Counted from the first letter of the stretch, positions 9,881-23,100 are shown. The stretch is DNA of 64,000 bases from Aselliscus stoliczkanus (GCA_033961575.1 CM066728.1:34100352-34164351); one strand, 5' to 3'. Made by a program: numbers and translations. The notes: generated by a model from the letters alone, not told the origin.

Positions 9881-12800
9881 TGTCTGCTTGTCACCTCTCC
9901 TCTTTCATTTCTGATTTTACTTATTTGGGCTCCTCTGTTTTTCTTGATGAATCTGGCTAAAGGTTTATCAGTTTGTTTTATCCAACTGATAAACCAGTTG
10001 GATAACTCATTTACAATAATGTAACCAGCTCTTGATTACGTTAATCTTTTCTATTGTTTTTTAGACTTATTTATTTCTGCTCTGATCTTCATTATTTCCT
10101 TCCTTCTGCTCACTTTGGGCTTTACTTGTTGTTCTTTTCCTAGTTCCTTTAGATGTAAGATTAGATTGTTTATTTGAGATTTTTCTTGTTTCTTAAGGTA
10201 AGTTTGTATCACTATGAATTTCTCTTATACCTGCTTTGGCCATGCCCCATAGATTTGGGGTCATGTTTTCATTTCATTTGTCTCAAGGTATCTTCTGATT
10301 TCCTCCTTGATGCCACTGTTGACCCACTCAGTGTTTAGTGGCATGTTATTCAGCCTCCATATGTTTGTGTGTTTTTCAATTTTCTTCTTGTAACTAATTT
10401 CTTTTTTCCCTTTTTTTTTTTTTAAGATTTTATTGGGGAATTGGGAGGGGAACAGTGTTGGGAAATCAGGCAAGAGGAACAAACAAGCTGCTGTCCTTTT
10501 GTTCTTCAGTCTAGCTATGGAGGATGTTGCTTCACTGGCCCATGTTGGTATCATCATTGAACTCCTCTCGGGTGAGGCAGATGGCTCACCAGCCTCTGGA
10601 CGGCTGCTCACAATGGCTCTTGACAGCTCACTCCAGCTGCTGGCCGCTCACGTTGGCTGCCGGCCACTCACTGTAGCCTATGGCAACCCACTGCAGCAGG
10701 GGCTGCAGCCTACACCTTTGCCGGTGACTCACAGCAGTCCAGCTCCAGGTCAAGCTGTTGCTCACCATCTTAGCTGTAGAGGGCAGTGTCACTGGCCCTC
10801 ATGTGGGATCCAACCCGGGGGCCCTGCTGCTCAGAGCTGGCGTCCCGAGCCAACCCCTAACCAATGTGCCACTCAGCCGGCCCTTCTTGTAACTAATTTC
10901 TAGTTTCATACCACTGTGATAGGAGAAGATGCTTGACAGGATTTCAATCCTCTTAAATGTATTGAGACTTGTTTTGTGGCCTAACATGTAGTCTATCCAG
11001 GAAAATGTTCCATGTGCACTTGAAGAGAATGTACACTCTGCTATTTCAGGATGTAATGTTCTAAAAGTATACACCCATCTGGTCTAATGTGTCATTTAAG
11101 GCCACTGTTTCCTTGTGGATTTTGTCTAGGTTATCTAACCATTGATGTCAATGGGGTGTTTAAGTCTCCTGTTATTTCTGTATTACTGTTGATCTCTCTC
11201 TTTATGTCTGTCAATATTGTCTTTATATATTCAGGGTCTCCTATGTTGGGTGCATAGATGTTTACAAGAGTTATATGCTCTTGTTGAATTGATCTCTTTA
11301 TCACCATAAAATGCCCTTCTTTGTCTCTTGTTATAACCTTTGTTTTAAAGTCTGTATTGTCTAATGTAAATACTGCTTCCCTAACTTTATTTTCATTTCC
11401 ATTTGCATAAAACATATTTTTCCATACTTCTACTTTCAGTCTCTCTATATCTTTTGATCTTGCAGGCAGCATATGCAGGCAGCATATGCACAGGTCTTTT
11501 TTTTTTCCTTTTAATCCATTCAACCATCTTATGTCTTTTGATTTGAGCATTTATTTCATTTACATTTAAAGTATTTATAGATAACTACATAGTTACAGCC
11601 ATTTTATTGTTTCCTGATTGTATTTGTAGTTCTTCTCTGTTCCTCTCTTAATCTCTTGCTCTCCTCTCTTGTATATTGATGACTTTCTATAGTGTTATGT
11701 TTGGATCCCTTTCTTTTCATTTCTTGTATATTTCTTATAGAGTTTTCGTTTGTGGTTACCATTTGCTTCATATATATCAAGCTATGTTTATAGCAGTCTC
11801 TTTTAAGTTGATGGTTGTTTAAGTTTGAACACATTCTAAAGTCATTGCAATTTTTACTCACCACCTCCACATTTATGTTTTTGTCATTATTTTATTTCTT
11901 TTGTGTGTGTATCCCTTAATTTATTATTATAATTACACATGGTCCTCTTACTTTTGTCTTTTAACCGTTGTACTGCTTTATACTTGGTTGATCCACTGCT
12001 TTTACTAAGTGTTTGTCTATCAGTGAGAATTTTTTCTTTCCTATATCTCCTTATTCATATTTTTTATATTTTCTTTTCTTCTTAAAGAAGTCCCTTTAAC
12101 TGTTCTTGTAACACTGGTTTGGATGAACTCCTTTATCTTATTCTTGTCTGGGAAACTCTTTATCGTTCCCTCAATTCTAAATGATAACCTTGCTGGGTAG
12201 AGCAATATTGGTTGTAGGTCTCTGCGTTTCATTACTTTGAATATGTCATGCCAATCCCTTATGGTCTGCAGAGTTTCTGTTTTAGAAATTAGTTGATAGT
12301 CTTATGGGAGCTCCCTTGCATGTAACTAACTGATTTTCTCTTGCTGCCTGTAAGATTCTGTCTTTAACCTTTGGCATTTTAATTACTATGTGTCTTGGTG
12401 TGGGCCTCTTTGAGTGCATCTTGTTTGGGGCTCTCTATGCTTCCTGGACCTGTGTATCTAGTTTCCTCACCAGTTTATGGAAGTTTTCAGTCATTATTTC
12501 TTCAAAATAGGTTTTCAGTTCCTTGCTCTCTCTTTTCTTCTTCTGGTACCTCTCTGATGTGAATGTTTTTAGGCTTGATTTTGTTCCAGAGGTACCTTAA
12601 ACTATCTCATTTTGAGGGGTTCTTAATCTTTTTGCTGTTCCAATTGGGTATATTCCACTACTTTGTCTTCCAGATCATTGATTCAATCCTCTGCTTCATC
12701 TATCTAATCCTTATGATTCCCTCTAATGTAGTCATTTTAATTATTGTATTTTTTTTTTGTTTTCTATCTCAATATTTATCATTCCTATCTTTATGTTGAA

Positions 12801-14335
12801 ATTCTGAGTTCATCTATTCTTCTCCTAAGTTCACTGAGCAGCCTTATAAGCAGTGTTTTGAACTCTGCATCTGGTAGATTGCTTGTCTCTGTTTCATTGA
12901 GTTATTTTTCTAGAGGCTGTCCTGTTCTTTCATCTTTGGGAGATGTTTGCCTCCTCATTTTGGCTGACTCCTGGTGTTTGTTTCTATGTATTAAGTAGAT
13001 CTGCTATATCTCCTGGTCTTGGCTGGGTGTCCTTATGTAGTGGGGGCCAGTAGCACAGTCCCCGTGGTCATCTGTCAGGTACTCCGGGTTGTCCTTTATG
13101 CGGGTTGTATGTGTTCCTGCTGTAATTGAGCTTTGACTGCTGTTGGCACATCAGTGAGTGGGATTGACCCTCTTGCTGACTGACTATGAGAGCTGGCCAT
13201 GACTCCAGCAGATGAGCATTGTGCCAGGGTTGATCCTATAAGTCGAGAGTCACATTAACAAGGCTCTACTGTCAGCCAAGTCCACCTTCCTGGTGTGTTA
13301 TTTGTGGAGCTGGTTGGGTGTTACTCTGAGGTGGTCTGAAGATTGCCATGAGCATCGGGGTTGGAACCCTTTGCTGGGCACTGTGATGTGAGCTGAGGCT
13401 GGGTGCCACTTGTGCCAGGTTTGTGGCCACCTAACTGAAGCTACATTCAAAACCAAGACTAGCCACTGCTTATTCCAGACTTAGGGCTACTTAATAGGTG
13501 TTACAATGCAAGTTAAGGCTGGTTGGAGCTTGTGCTGGGCTTGAGGTAGCTTAGCAAGGGGTACAGGCCACAACATGGCAAGCCATGTTGTGGTTTGTGG
13601 ACATTTGAGAGATTTTAGGAAAGTCCACAGCATGAGCTGAGGCAGGGTGCTAATGTGGAGAAGCCGCTGGAAGAGGTTGGGCCAGGTGCACATGTTGGGT
13701 GGGGTGAATGGTATTAGGCAGGTTAATGGAGAACTCAGATTTGATGCCCACATGGTGTGCAGGGCTGGCTAAGTGGGGTAGGGCTCAACAAAACGACAAT
13801 GGCATCTGCCAGGACTTTTGTCCCCAGAGCTCTCCTGACCCTGCCCCTCTAGCCCTCACCCTAGGCTACTCAATTTAGTTCCCCCGTTATGCCCTGGTGC
13901 TCTTTGAGTTGATTCTGCTGCACTGGATGGACCCAAGAGTGAGCAAGTGAGTCTGTTCTTGGGCCTTTTAAGACCTGCAGTGTCAAGGCCCCCAGCAATC
14001 CCCCATCTCACTTGGACACAATCTCTTGGTTTTCACAGCCAGATTTTATCGGCATTACTCTTCCCAGCACTGTAGCCCTGGGATGGAGAGCCCAATGTAG
14101 GGCTAGGACCCCTTGCTCCTCAGGGAAAACACCTCCACAGCTGAAATATCCCTCACAATTCTTAATTGCCTCACATGGGTGTGGGAGTTGTCAATTCCTC
14201 ATCTCTGTCCCTCCTACCAGTCTCGATATGGCTTCTTCTTTAGTCCTTAGTTATAGGACTTCTGTTCAGCTAGTCTTCAGGTGGTTCTCAATGATGGCTG
14301 TTGTATAATTTAGTTGTAATCTGATGTAGTCATGG
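9880..14335 (-). mobile_element. LINE-1, 5' end present, 3' end missing, split by a long SINE
   Basis: Minus-strand frames show ORF1 (around 12041-12232, with LQPILLYPARLSFRIEG and KSFPDKNKIKEF) and the ORF2 endonuclease (around 11131-11350, with NIYAPNIGDPEYIK and TGDLNTPLTS). Sequence at 12.9-14.3 kb is the 5'UTR side and 9.88-11.1 kb is further ORF2, including 'GIKEEIRRYLETNE' near 10.3 kb. Both ORFs are broken by stops. Reverse-transcriptase and 3'UTR parts are absent. The outer limits are approximate. Confidence 0.85.
10411..10883 (-). mobile_element. Long composite SINE inserted in the LINE-1
   Basis: Same family as 8734-9150, opposite strand: T-tract, VES-like tail, tandem core, head ending 'actcagccggccc'. 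Perfect TSD ttcttgtaactaatttct at 10385-10402 and 10884-10901, so this insertion is younger than the LINE-1. An open frame of 156 codons spans it (10433-10903, plus strand). Confidence 0.93.
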
Positions 14336-14344
14336 AGTAGCTGA

Positions 14345-14690
14345 GCAGTGTTTACCAGAAGTCCAGAAATAAACTTTGATATACATGACAACTTGGATTA
14401 ATTTTAAAGGCATTATGCTAAAAGAAGCCAGTCCCAAAAAGTCACATACTGTATGATTCTATTTATATGATGTTCTCAAAAGGAGCAAACTAGAATGTCA
14501 GAGAATAAATCAATGGCTGTCAGGGGTTAAGGGGAAGAGAAGGATATAACTATAAAGGGATAGCATGAGGGAATTTGGAGGGTGATGGAAAGGTATCCTG
14601 ATTGTGGCAAAAGTTACATGAATCTGTACATGCATCAAAATTCACGGAGCTGTGTATCTTTTTTAAAAGTTAATTTAATGTATTTTATAA
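14345..14690 (+). repeat. Old LINE-1 3' end
   Basis: Diverged L1 3' words: 'ttatgctaaaagaagccagt', 'cacatactgtatgattctat' and 'aatggctgtcaggggttaag'. Confidence 0.7.
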
Positions 14691-14739
14691 AAGTTAAATC
14701 AAGTTTAAAGAAAACTTTACAGTAAACCTAACACTACAT

Positions 14740-15470
14740 GGTAACAACTAGTTGGCCACACAGATATTCTGGGAAGAGCATTCCAGGCAGAGTGAACAGC
14801 TAAATAAAGTCTCTGAGGCTGGAATGTGCCTACTCTATTGAAGAAACAGTTAGGAGGTGAATGTGGCTAAAGTGAAATGAGTAGAGGCTAGGTTAGAGAT
14901 ACAATGGGGGACCAGTTCATGTAAGGTGTTTTTGCCATTATAAAGACTTCGGCTTTTCAGTGAAATGGGGAGCGACTGGAGGGTTTTGAGCAGCAAAGTA
15001 ATATTAACTGATTAATGTTTTAAAAAGATCACTGATTTCTGTGTTGAAAATTAATTCGTGCAGCAGGGAGAAGTAGAAGAGGGAAGACATCTTAGGTAGC
15101 CATCTCAAGAGCTTGTGAGAATGATGGTGTCTCACTTTAGAGTGGTTGTGATAGTTGTGGTGAGAAACAGCTGGAGTCTAGAAATATTCTGAAGGTAGAC
15201 CCAAGAAAACTTTCTGATGGATTAGACTGAAAGAAAGATAGGCATCAAGATGATTCCAAGCTTTCTGGCCTGAGCAACCAAACTAATGGAACTGGCATCA
15301 ACTGAAAAGAAGGCAGACAGCTTTGTTGGAACAGGTTGTGGGGAAACAATTGTAGTTCAATTTTGACTCTGCAGAGTTTGAGATTTTGTAAGATTGCCAA
15401 GTGGAAATTTCACATTTGGCTGAAAAAACCAAGATGCATCCAGTGGCCTTAGGCATCTTGACACTGTGTG
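14740..15470 (-). repeat. LINE2/CR1-like remnant
   Basis: Contains 'gcattccaggcagagtgaac', 'gactggagggttttgagcag' and 'tcaagatgattccaagcttt', antisense words of the same family seen at 0.4-1.3, 41, 55.4 and 60-61 kb. Confidence 0.5.
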
Positions 15471-15474
15471 GTCC

Positions 15475-16240
15475 TTTGGGTAGAGTGGAATTGTGGAGAG
15501 TTTTGGAGCACAGTGAGGATCTGTACTATGGGAGGTTTACTCAGACTGGAACATGTGGTCACTTGTGAGTTACATGTTCAGCTTCAATATTCTTGCCCTG
15601 GCGTTAAGATTCAGGGATGCAGCTCTTTTGACTTACTCCTTAAGACTTTCTCTGTTTCAGGATATAAGGTTTTAAATGGTGACAAATTACTCTCGGAGGA
15701 CAAATTTTTAAATGAATACGTCTTTTCTTGCAATATTCATCTGAGATTAGTTTTTTCTTAATTCCTATTTTTGCTGTAATTGGTAGAGTTAGGCTGGGTA
15801 GTTCAGTGGATACAATGGCAAGTTACCATAATGAAGTGTTCTGACTGAAAACAGAAGGTGGATGACTGCATATTTTATTAATATTCAAATGATTTATAGT
15901 AAAATGTGTCTTGAGATTTTTTTTCCATCTACCTATCATTTTAAGGCAATTTTTTTCAAGGAGAAGGTACCAATATAAAACCATCACCTTCTAAACGAAT
16001 TTAGTGTTCTTCAAGGTGCTTGAAAATCATTAATATCGCAAAGGATATTACTGATCATTGCTAACTTAGTCCTACCATATAGTAACAGAAATAATGAGAT
16101 AAAAATAACTTAATAGAATTCCATTTAATAAGTATATTTAAAGTTCATCTCTTCCAAAAACAGCTTTTTAATTACATTCAAATTGTATTCATTTTAAATA
16201 TCAACAAACTCATCATTTACATACAGTGCCAGATATTAGA
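15475..16240. other. Unassigned sequence just beyond the YTHDC2 3' end
   Basis: No confident repeat. An AATAAA at 15874-15879 (minus strand) could be a distal polyadenylation signal of YTHDC2. The frame at 15468-15761 has no recognisable pattern. Confidence 0.45.
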
Positions 16241-17862
16241 AAACATAGTATTTAAAACAAGTTTTATTTTTTAAAAGTCCTTAACTTCCAAACAAGTTAA
16301 GGACTTCATAGAACACCATGAACTGCTAACTATATACCTAAACAAATATGTACGTTATCAGAGAAACACAAGTTGCTCTAATAGGAAAAGAACTGTAATA
16401 CACATACAGTGGAACATAATTCGTACAGTCTCAATGTATTGGTATGTCTCAAAGTATAAAACAAATGAACAGATATTTAAAAACCCAATAACTACAAATA
16501 TAGACAAAAATCACAGCTGACATTCTGAACTAATGCAACAAAATACAGTGCTATCCCAGAGAAGTAGAAGGGTTCTCAAGATTTTATGTTGACCTATGAT
16601 TTTCACTTCTTTGTTCTCAAATACAGAAGCAGAGGACTTGGAGTTTTCTTTTTGTCTTTAAATTAAATTCATGTTGTTTTTTGCTACGTAGCAATCACCC
16701 AAATGTATCATGAGAAGTGCTGTGAAACCTGTTCTATTTAGAGCTCAGTAACCAAGACAGTTCTTTCTTTTTCCCCATACCTCTATTTCCCTGTAAAAAC
16801 CTCTTAGGAAACTTTATAGACAGTGGTGGTAAAGGATTCAAACCAAATAATTCTGAAATGGCAAAGAAGTGGACAGTTGGCACTAATATAGGTTTACAAA
16901 AAATTACCTCACCATTTATTAAACCATAAATGCAAAAAAAGGGAAACCATATCCAAAAACGTAAGCATTAATAAAGAGGCCATTATACTCATATAAGAAA
17001 CGTGTGAAGGTTGTAACACAGGAGGAAGAAAGGAGTAGTGTACCCATCAGGTAAAAGGGCAGAACCAGGAAGAAAACTAAGCACTGGATCGCATCTGATC
17101 ACAGACAAGCAGGAACTCTTGCCTTTCTTCAGGTTTTATAGCGTTTCATTCATAATGGCAGAAAAAGAACATTCCTCCTTTTGTTTTCTTGTCATATCTC
17201 AGGTTTAGAATGGTAGAATAAATTGTCCTTAATCAGCACACACTATTTTAAAAGAAACATTTTTTTAATTTGGTGGATTGCTTCCGTTTGCTTGTTTGTT
17301 TTTTAATGATAAATCTTAAGAGTTGACTCTCTAAAATGGTGCTCAGATGTACCGATATGTTCAGGCCTTTCTTAAAAGTAAACAATTTACTTTGTATTAA
17401 AAAAATCATCAATAAAAATTATAATTCAGTGTTTTAAACAAATGAAATGCTCAACATCAAATTAAGTATATTTAGAATAACTGCTGTTGTGTCAAATACT
17501 GAAACTACTACTATTTTATTCAATTATAAACATACCATTAATAAACATTACATAATTATTCCCTATGATAACTATAAAAATCAAAATTATCCTTTTCTTT
17601 TTTATATGAAGATGGTGGTTCTAAAGCAACACTCTAAACCAGAAAAGCCCATTAATAACACACACCCCATCTAAGTTTTTAGAAGTCCGTGAATTCAGTG
17701 GTTACAAAAAGGCATGATGTTCTTTCATAGCTAAGAGTTCCAGGAAGGCTTTTGTAAAAAAAAGAAAAAGAAAAAAAAAGATAAGTAACCTGAAAGGTAT
17801 TCTTAATGATCACAAATAGTGCCAGTACTCAAAGTCAAAGTATGGTATAACCTGAGTGTCAG
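16240..17862 (-). other. YTHDC2: YTHDC2 3'UTR (end estimated)
   Basis: Repeat-poor AT-rich sequence follows the stop codon. AATAAA signals, read on the minus strand, lie at 17515-17520, 16915-16920, 16263-16268 and, further on, 15874-15879. The one at 16263-16268 is followed by T/TG-rich sequence (around 16210-16255) typical of a cleavage site, so I put the end near 16.24 kb; the others may be alternative sites. The end is inferred from signals only. Confidence 0.45.
16263..16268 (-). terminator. Candidate main polyadenylation signal AATAAA
   Basis: AATAAA on the minus strand about 1.6 kb after the YTHDC2 stop, with TG/T-rich sequence following. It competes with 17515-17520, 16915-16920 and 15874-15879. 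Confidence 0.4.
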
Positions 17863-17943
17863 TCAATCAGTTGTGGTTTTTTCTCCCAATGGAAGGTGTT
17901 CCCATAACTGGAGCAACTGTTCTCCAACCTGAGGTTCTAGTTC
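17863..17943 (-). CDS. YTHDC2: YTHDC2 window exon 24: C-terminus and stop
   Basis: 81 coding nt, residues 1405-1430, ELEPQVGEQLLQLWEHLP then a short Lys/Thr tail ending TTTD and TGA. The exon continues into the 3'UTR. Acceptor tatctag. Confidence 0.96.
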   Translation of the reverse strand, partial: ELEPQVGEQLLQLWEHLPLGEKTTTD

Positions 17944-20129
17944 CTAGATAAATCAAAAGTCAGAATGAGCATAAAAAGAACTAAATTGAGTTTTTTTAAT
18001 CACCAATACACTGATAAAACTGTTAAGAAAACCACTTTAAATTTCATATTTCTACCAGATGCTAAAATCATATGACATGCATTACTCCAATACTTTGCAT
18101 TAAGATTTATGGACTTGACTTCCAGACTTCAAGAGTATAGTTAATCTGCAAATACTGTCACTATCTGTGACAACTTGGTAAGAGGTTTCCATGGAGTTTT
18201 TCTGAATTTCTTTGTATCTGGAAATAATGAATTTTGTTTCTAATGGAGATTTAGCAAAAGCACTCAGCTTGAACTTCAAAAGGTTTACTATGAAACCCAG
18301 CATATTAGATGTTTTGGGTTTTTTGGGTTTTTTAGGAAACTATCTTAGTGACTATATACTATTTTTATCTTAGGTATTAGATTTCAAAATCATTATTATA
18401 CAATAAAAATGAAAATATTCTTATACATGTGAAAAAAATATCATTTATTGTCCTCTTGTGACATGATGTGCATTTAAAAAGAATCTCAACACTCTTCATA
18501 TGGTGATTTGAAGTGAGTCACACTGGTCCAATTAAATTTTTAGCTGTGTGACCTCAGGCAAGACTTATTTCTCTAAGTCTATTTTATCCTACATAAAATT
18601 GGGCTAATAACTCATTATATGGATTAAATTAAATTACCTCATATAAAGCAGCTAGGACAATAGTCCATATATATGTTAATTCCAATCACCTTAACTAGTT
18701 TAAAATGTATGTTGGCAGCATCATGAATGCAAAGCAAAACATAATAAAAAGAAACCAAGCCACATAATAAAAAGGTTATTATTTATGTTACATAATTAAA
18801 GCCATAAAGAAATCAGAAATTATTATCCTTAGACTTTAGTGAAATTACTTCAGAATTACACCCGAGTTTGATTATACCTTAGTTTACTAACTAGACAATA
18901 GGAGCCTTCACGAAGCGACTTAAGAAAAATTTTACATATGCAATGACAGAGAGAAGCCGAATTTACAGAATGTTAAAAAAGCAATGAGCTCTGTGAGAGA
19001 CATTTGCAAGTAGGTTTTATTAGCTCTTTTACAAATCTGAACCACTATCTCTCAAGCGTATGTGGAAAATATAACATGTATTCTTATATTTGCTCCTCAA
19101 ACAAATCACTGAATAACAGCAAAGAAAAGATAGAAAAATAAAACAGAAGAAAAATGTTAATTGCCATTGTATACCTGCCCATCTCTGCTTATTTGGACTT
19201 TCTTGTTATCATTCCAAGGATTGAGTAAATGGTGTGCAAATTGAAAGGGGAGACTTTCTTTTCGTATCCACTCCACCTTAAATACTCCTCCCAGTCCAGC
19301 TGAGCCCCAGTCCTGGCTCTTCTCCCTTCCTATCTCAGAAGACATCCTAGAAAATCCCTGTGGGTAAAATGAGGGTGAAAGGTGAGAGTGAGGATGATAT
19401 TAAAATGTCTGAATTCAATTTATCTGAGTAACCTCTGTTTATTTTTAATTTTAACATAAAAACATAATATAAAAATAATACATAGCTAACAAAAACAAAA
19501 GTAAGCTACTTACTAAATGTTTTTTATAAAAATATATATTAGCAAATTTAAGAGGTAAAATCAATTCCACCCTTCTAACATAATTTTAAATATGAACAGA
19601 TATTTTCTAAATAAGGTACCAATAGTTCAAAAATCCACATTTATTCCATGATAAATGGGTACAATCTAACCTCTAAGTTTTTACTTCCAAAATTTATGAT
19701 ATCAAAAAATAAATTCATTATTTTGTAAATTCAGATATACATCAAGTCAAGATGAGTTTAAAACACACAATGTTCTTGTCGATACCAACTTCCTCAACCT
19801 ATTTATTTGTTTTTATTATATTAGTTTCAGGTGTATAAAACAACATAATGATGAGACATTTACACCCCTCACAAAGTGATAACCAACGCCCCAAGTCTAC
19901 TACCCCTCTGACAGCATGCATAGCTATTACAGTACCACTGACTATGTTCCCTATGCTGTACTTTACATCCTGTGACTATATATACCGCAGGTGCCAAAAA
20001 AATGTATATACATGACTTGGATTAATCTTTTGTTATTGGTATATATTGAGTATCACAATTTTAATACAGGTTTTTCCTTTCTTAAAATGTGCATACATTT
20101 TATTTTGGCACCTTCTGTGTGTGTGTGTG

Positions 20130-20176
<47 letters not shown>

Positions 20177-23100
20177 CACATACATACATATATACATACA
20201 CACATATTTTAATTACAGTTGACAGTCAATATTATTCTACTTCAGCTTCAGCGGTACAGTGCAGTGGTCAGGCATCTAAACAATCTATGAAGTGATCCCC
20301 CTGATCAGTCTAGTGGCATCATACAAGATCTTTACAACATTATTGATTATATTCCCCATACCGTATTTCACATATCCGTGACTATTTTGTGACTACCAAT
20401 TTGTACTTTCTAATCCCTTCACCTCCCTCATCCTCTAAACCCCCCTCCCACCTAGCAACCATCAGTTTTTTCTTTGTATCTGAGTCTATTTCTGTTTTGT
20501 TTGCTGGTTTATTCTGTTCTTTAGATTCCACATATAAGTGAGATCATATGGTATTTGTCTTTCTCAGTCTGACTCATTTCACTTAGCATAATATCCTCTA
20601 GGTCCATCCATGTTGTTATAAAAGGTAAGGTTTCATTCCTTTTTATAGCAGAGTAATATTCCATTGTATAAATGTACCACAATTTCTTTATCCAATCATG
20701 TATTGATGGGCATTTCATCCTCAGCCTATTTAAACAAACATTTTACCAAAAGTCAAGTTTTTTTTGTTATTTTCAATCTACCTGACAAATGGCAAGTCTG
20801 AAGTTGTCTTCAGAAAGAGAACTTGTTTATCTGGAGAGGCTCTGGTGAGATAAGGCAAAAACAAAGGGATCCCTATTTATCATTCTCTTGAAGAGGTACA
20901 ATATATTCCTCATTCTCAGATAAGCAAAATGAATTATTGCATTCTGATGCAATAAAAAGCCAAGGTTTTTGGTTTGTTGGTTTGTTTTTATCTTTTTGGT
21001 CTAAACTGCAGCCAGAATGACCCCAATTTTATTGTTTCAGGATGGCTCACCTGGAAATGTCCAGATCCTTGAACAGAAAATACCAAGTAAACCATGCTGC
21101 TTTCCCAAAAAGCTCGATTTAGCTTCCTCTCATTACTAGGGGTTGTAGACCAGATACCCTTCTGCTGAGAAATTTCAAGGTTTCTCAAATTGCTACTCTT
21201 CATTATGAAGTACCGAATTGGCATGTTTGGTCTTGGTGAAGGAGATTTTGAGCCCTATAAAAAGAATGCATAAGTTCTTGAAAGGTAATTTGACCTTTCG
21301 AAATCAATAGGCTCCATTAAATAACATCTTCATAAACATATAAACTAAAATATTTTACCAAACATTCAACTAATACAAATTGCTCTATCATTCCTGAAAA
21401 CCTACAAAGGCTCAATCAAAAAGAAATTAAAGAGCTAAACCAAGTACTCAATTTCAGAGCATTCAAAATCCCTTATCAAGAAAGGGTCCTGGATTACCAA
21501 CTTTGATTTATATTCCAAATGTACTTTCAGAAAATATTTTTAAAAACTTCAAAGTCTGAAAACAAAATAATTGCTCTAGCTGACTGCCTGGATGCAGTTT
21601 CCAGGTGACAGTGTCGGGAAAAGAAACAAACAGAAACGAGTGGTCTCGCTGAACTGCAGAGATAGACCAAGGTAGCTAGAATTTGCATAGCAGCACTGTA
21701 TTAGACAGAAGGGAGATGCATGGAAAGACCTCCTGTGGAACTGCAGAGGGGTCCTCACAAGTTTTTGGCTAAGTACTGACCTGCACATGATGAGAATAAA
21801 TGAACTGAGGCCAGGAAAAGACCCAAAAGAAAGCAGTAGACCAAACAATTCTCAGGGCTCACAGATGGTTGAGAATATTCCATGCTATCCTCGGCCAGAA
21901 TGGGAAGAATTTGTAATACATAAGGCATTATTAGCCCACAGAAAAAAAATCACACCTTAATATTGGAACTAAATTAGTACCAGCTAAAAACTGCTCCTGA
22001 CCCACCCTAACACTGCTTAAAAGTAAATCCTGAAAGGACTAAACAGACTGCAACTAACTTAACTGTGTACAAGAAGGATGTCTAACACTAAAGGAATACA
22101 ACAAAAATCTAGCAGCCAAACAAAATTATAAGGAATGCAAAGTAGGTGAATATGACCTATGACCAGGAAGAAAAAAAAAAATCAATGGAAAAGACTCAGA
22201 GATGATGCAATTAGGAGACAAGAATGTTAAAGCAACTATTATAAATATATTCACTATGTTTAAGAAGGTAAAGGAATCATGAACACAAGAGGATAAATGG
22301 AAACTATTTTTTTAAAGACCCAAAGGGCACTCTAGAGATGAAAATATTTGAAGTGAAAATACACTAGAAAGAATGCACAGTAGACATTACAAATAAAAAT
22401 ATCTTTTTTTATGTGCACTTAAAGATATAGCAATAGATACTCTCTCAAATGGGGCAAGGAGACAAAAACTGAAAAAAAAACAAAAAGCATCAGTGACCTG
22501 TAGAACAACATCAAGTGGTCTTAGATTTGTGTATCCAGAGTCCCACAAAGAAAGGGAAGAGGAGAGATATAAAAAAATATGCAAAAAAATAACGTTCTTA
22601 AATTTTCTCAAATTGATGGAAACTACACATACACAGATTGAAGAAGAAATATAAAGAAAACCAGCCCAAGTCATATAAAAATTGAACTGCTGTACACAAG
22701 TGGCAAAAAGAAAATCTTAAAAACAAGGAGATGAAAAAAGAATACATTATATACAGAAAAACAAAGATAAGAATGGTAGTAAATGTCCCATCAGAAACTA
22801 TGTAAACCAAATGATAATACAGTGACTTCTTTATAGTAATGAAAGAAAACCACTGCCAATCTAGAATTACATACACAATAAAAATACCTTGCAATGGCCA
22901 GCGAGTGGCGCTGTGGTTAAGAGCTGGCTTGGGATGCCAGCGGCCCTGGTTCGGGTCCCACATATGAGAACCCATTACACTGCCCTCAAGAACAAAAACA
23001 AAAACAAAAAAAACTTGCAAAAATAAAAGTGGAAGAGACCTTCCAGACGAAAGCTTAAAGACTTCATTTTCATATCTATGCTAGAAGGAATGTCATATAA

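Noticed and set aside
9978..10005. Hairpin ttatccaactg...cagttggataa as a terminator
   Set aside because: Eukaryotic context and location inside a LINE-1; more likely a local inverted duplication at a breakpoint.
10433..10903. 156-codon open frame as a possible gene
   Set aside because: It lies in the antisense of a young SINE, with target duplications around it, and a similar frame appears in the other long SINE copies. It is a repeat shadow; kept only as a finding.
11131..12232. LINE-1 ORF1 and ORF2 frames as active
   Set aside because: Both are broken by stops and the element lacks reverse transcriptase and 3' end. A SINE also interrupts it.
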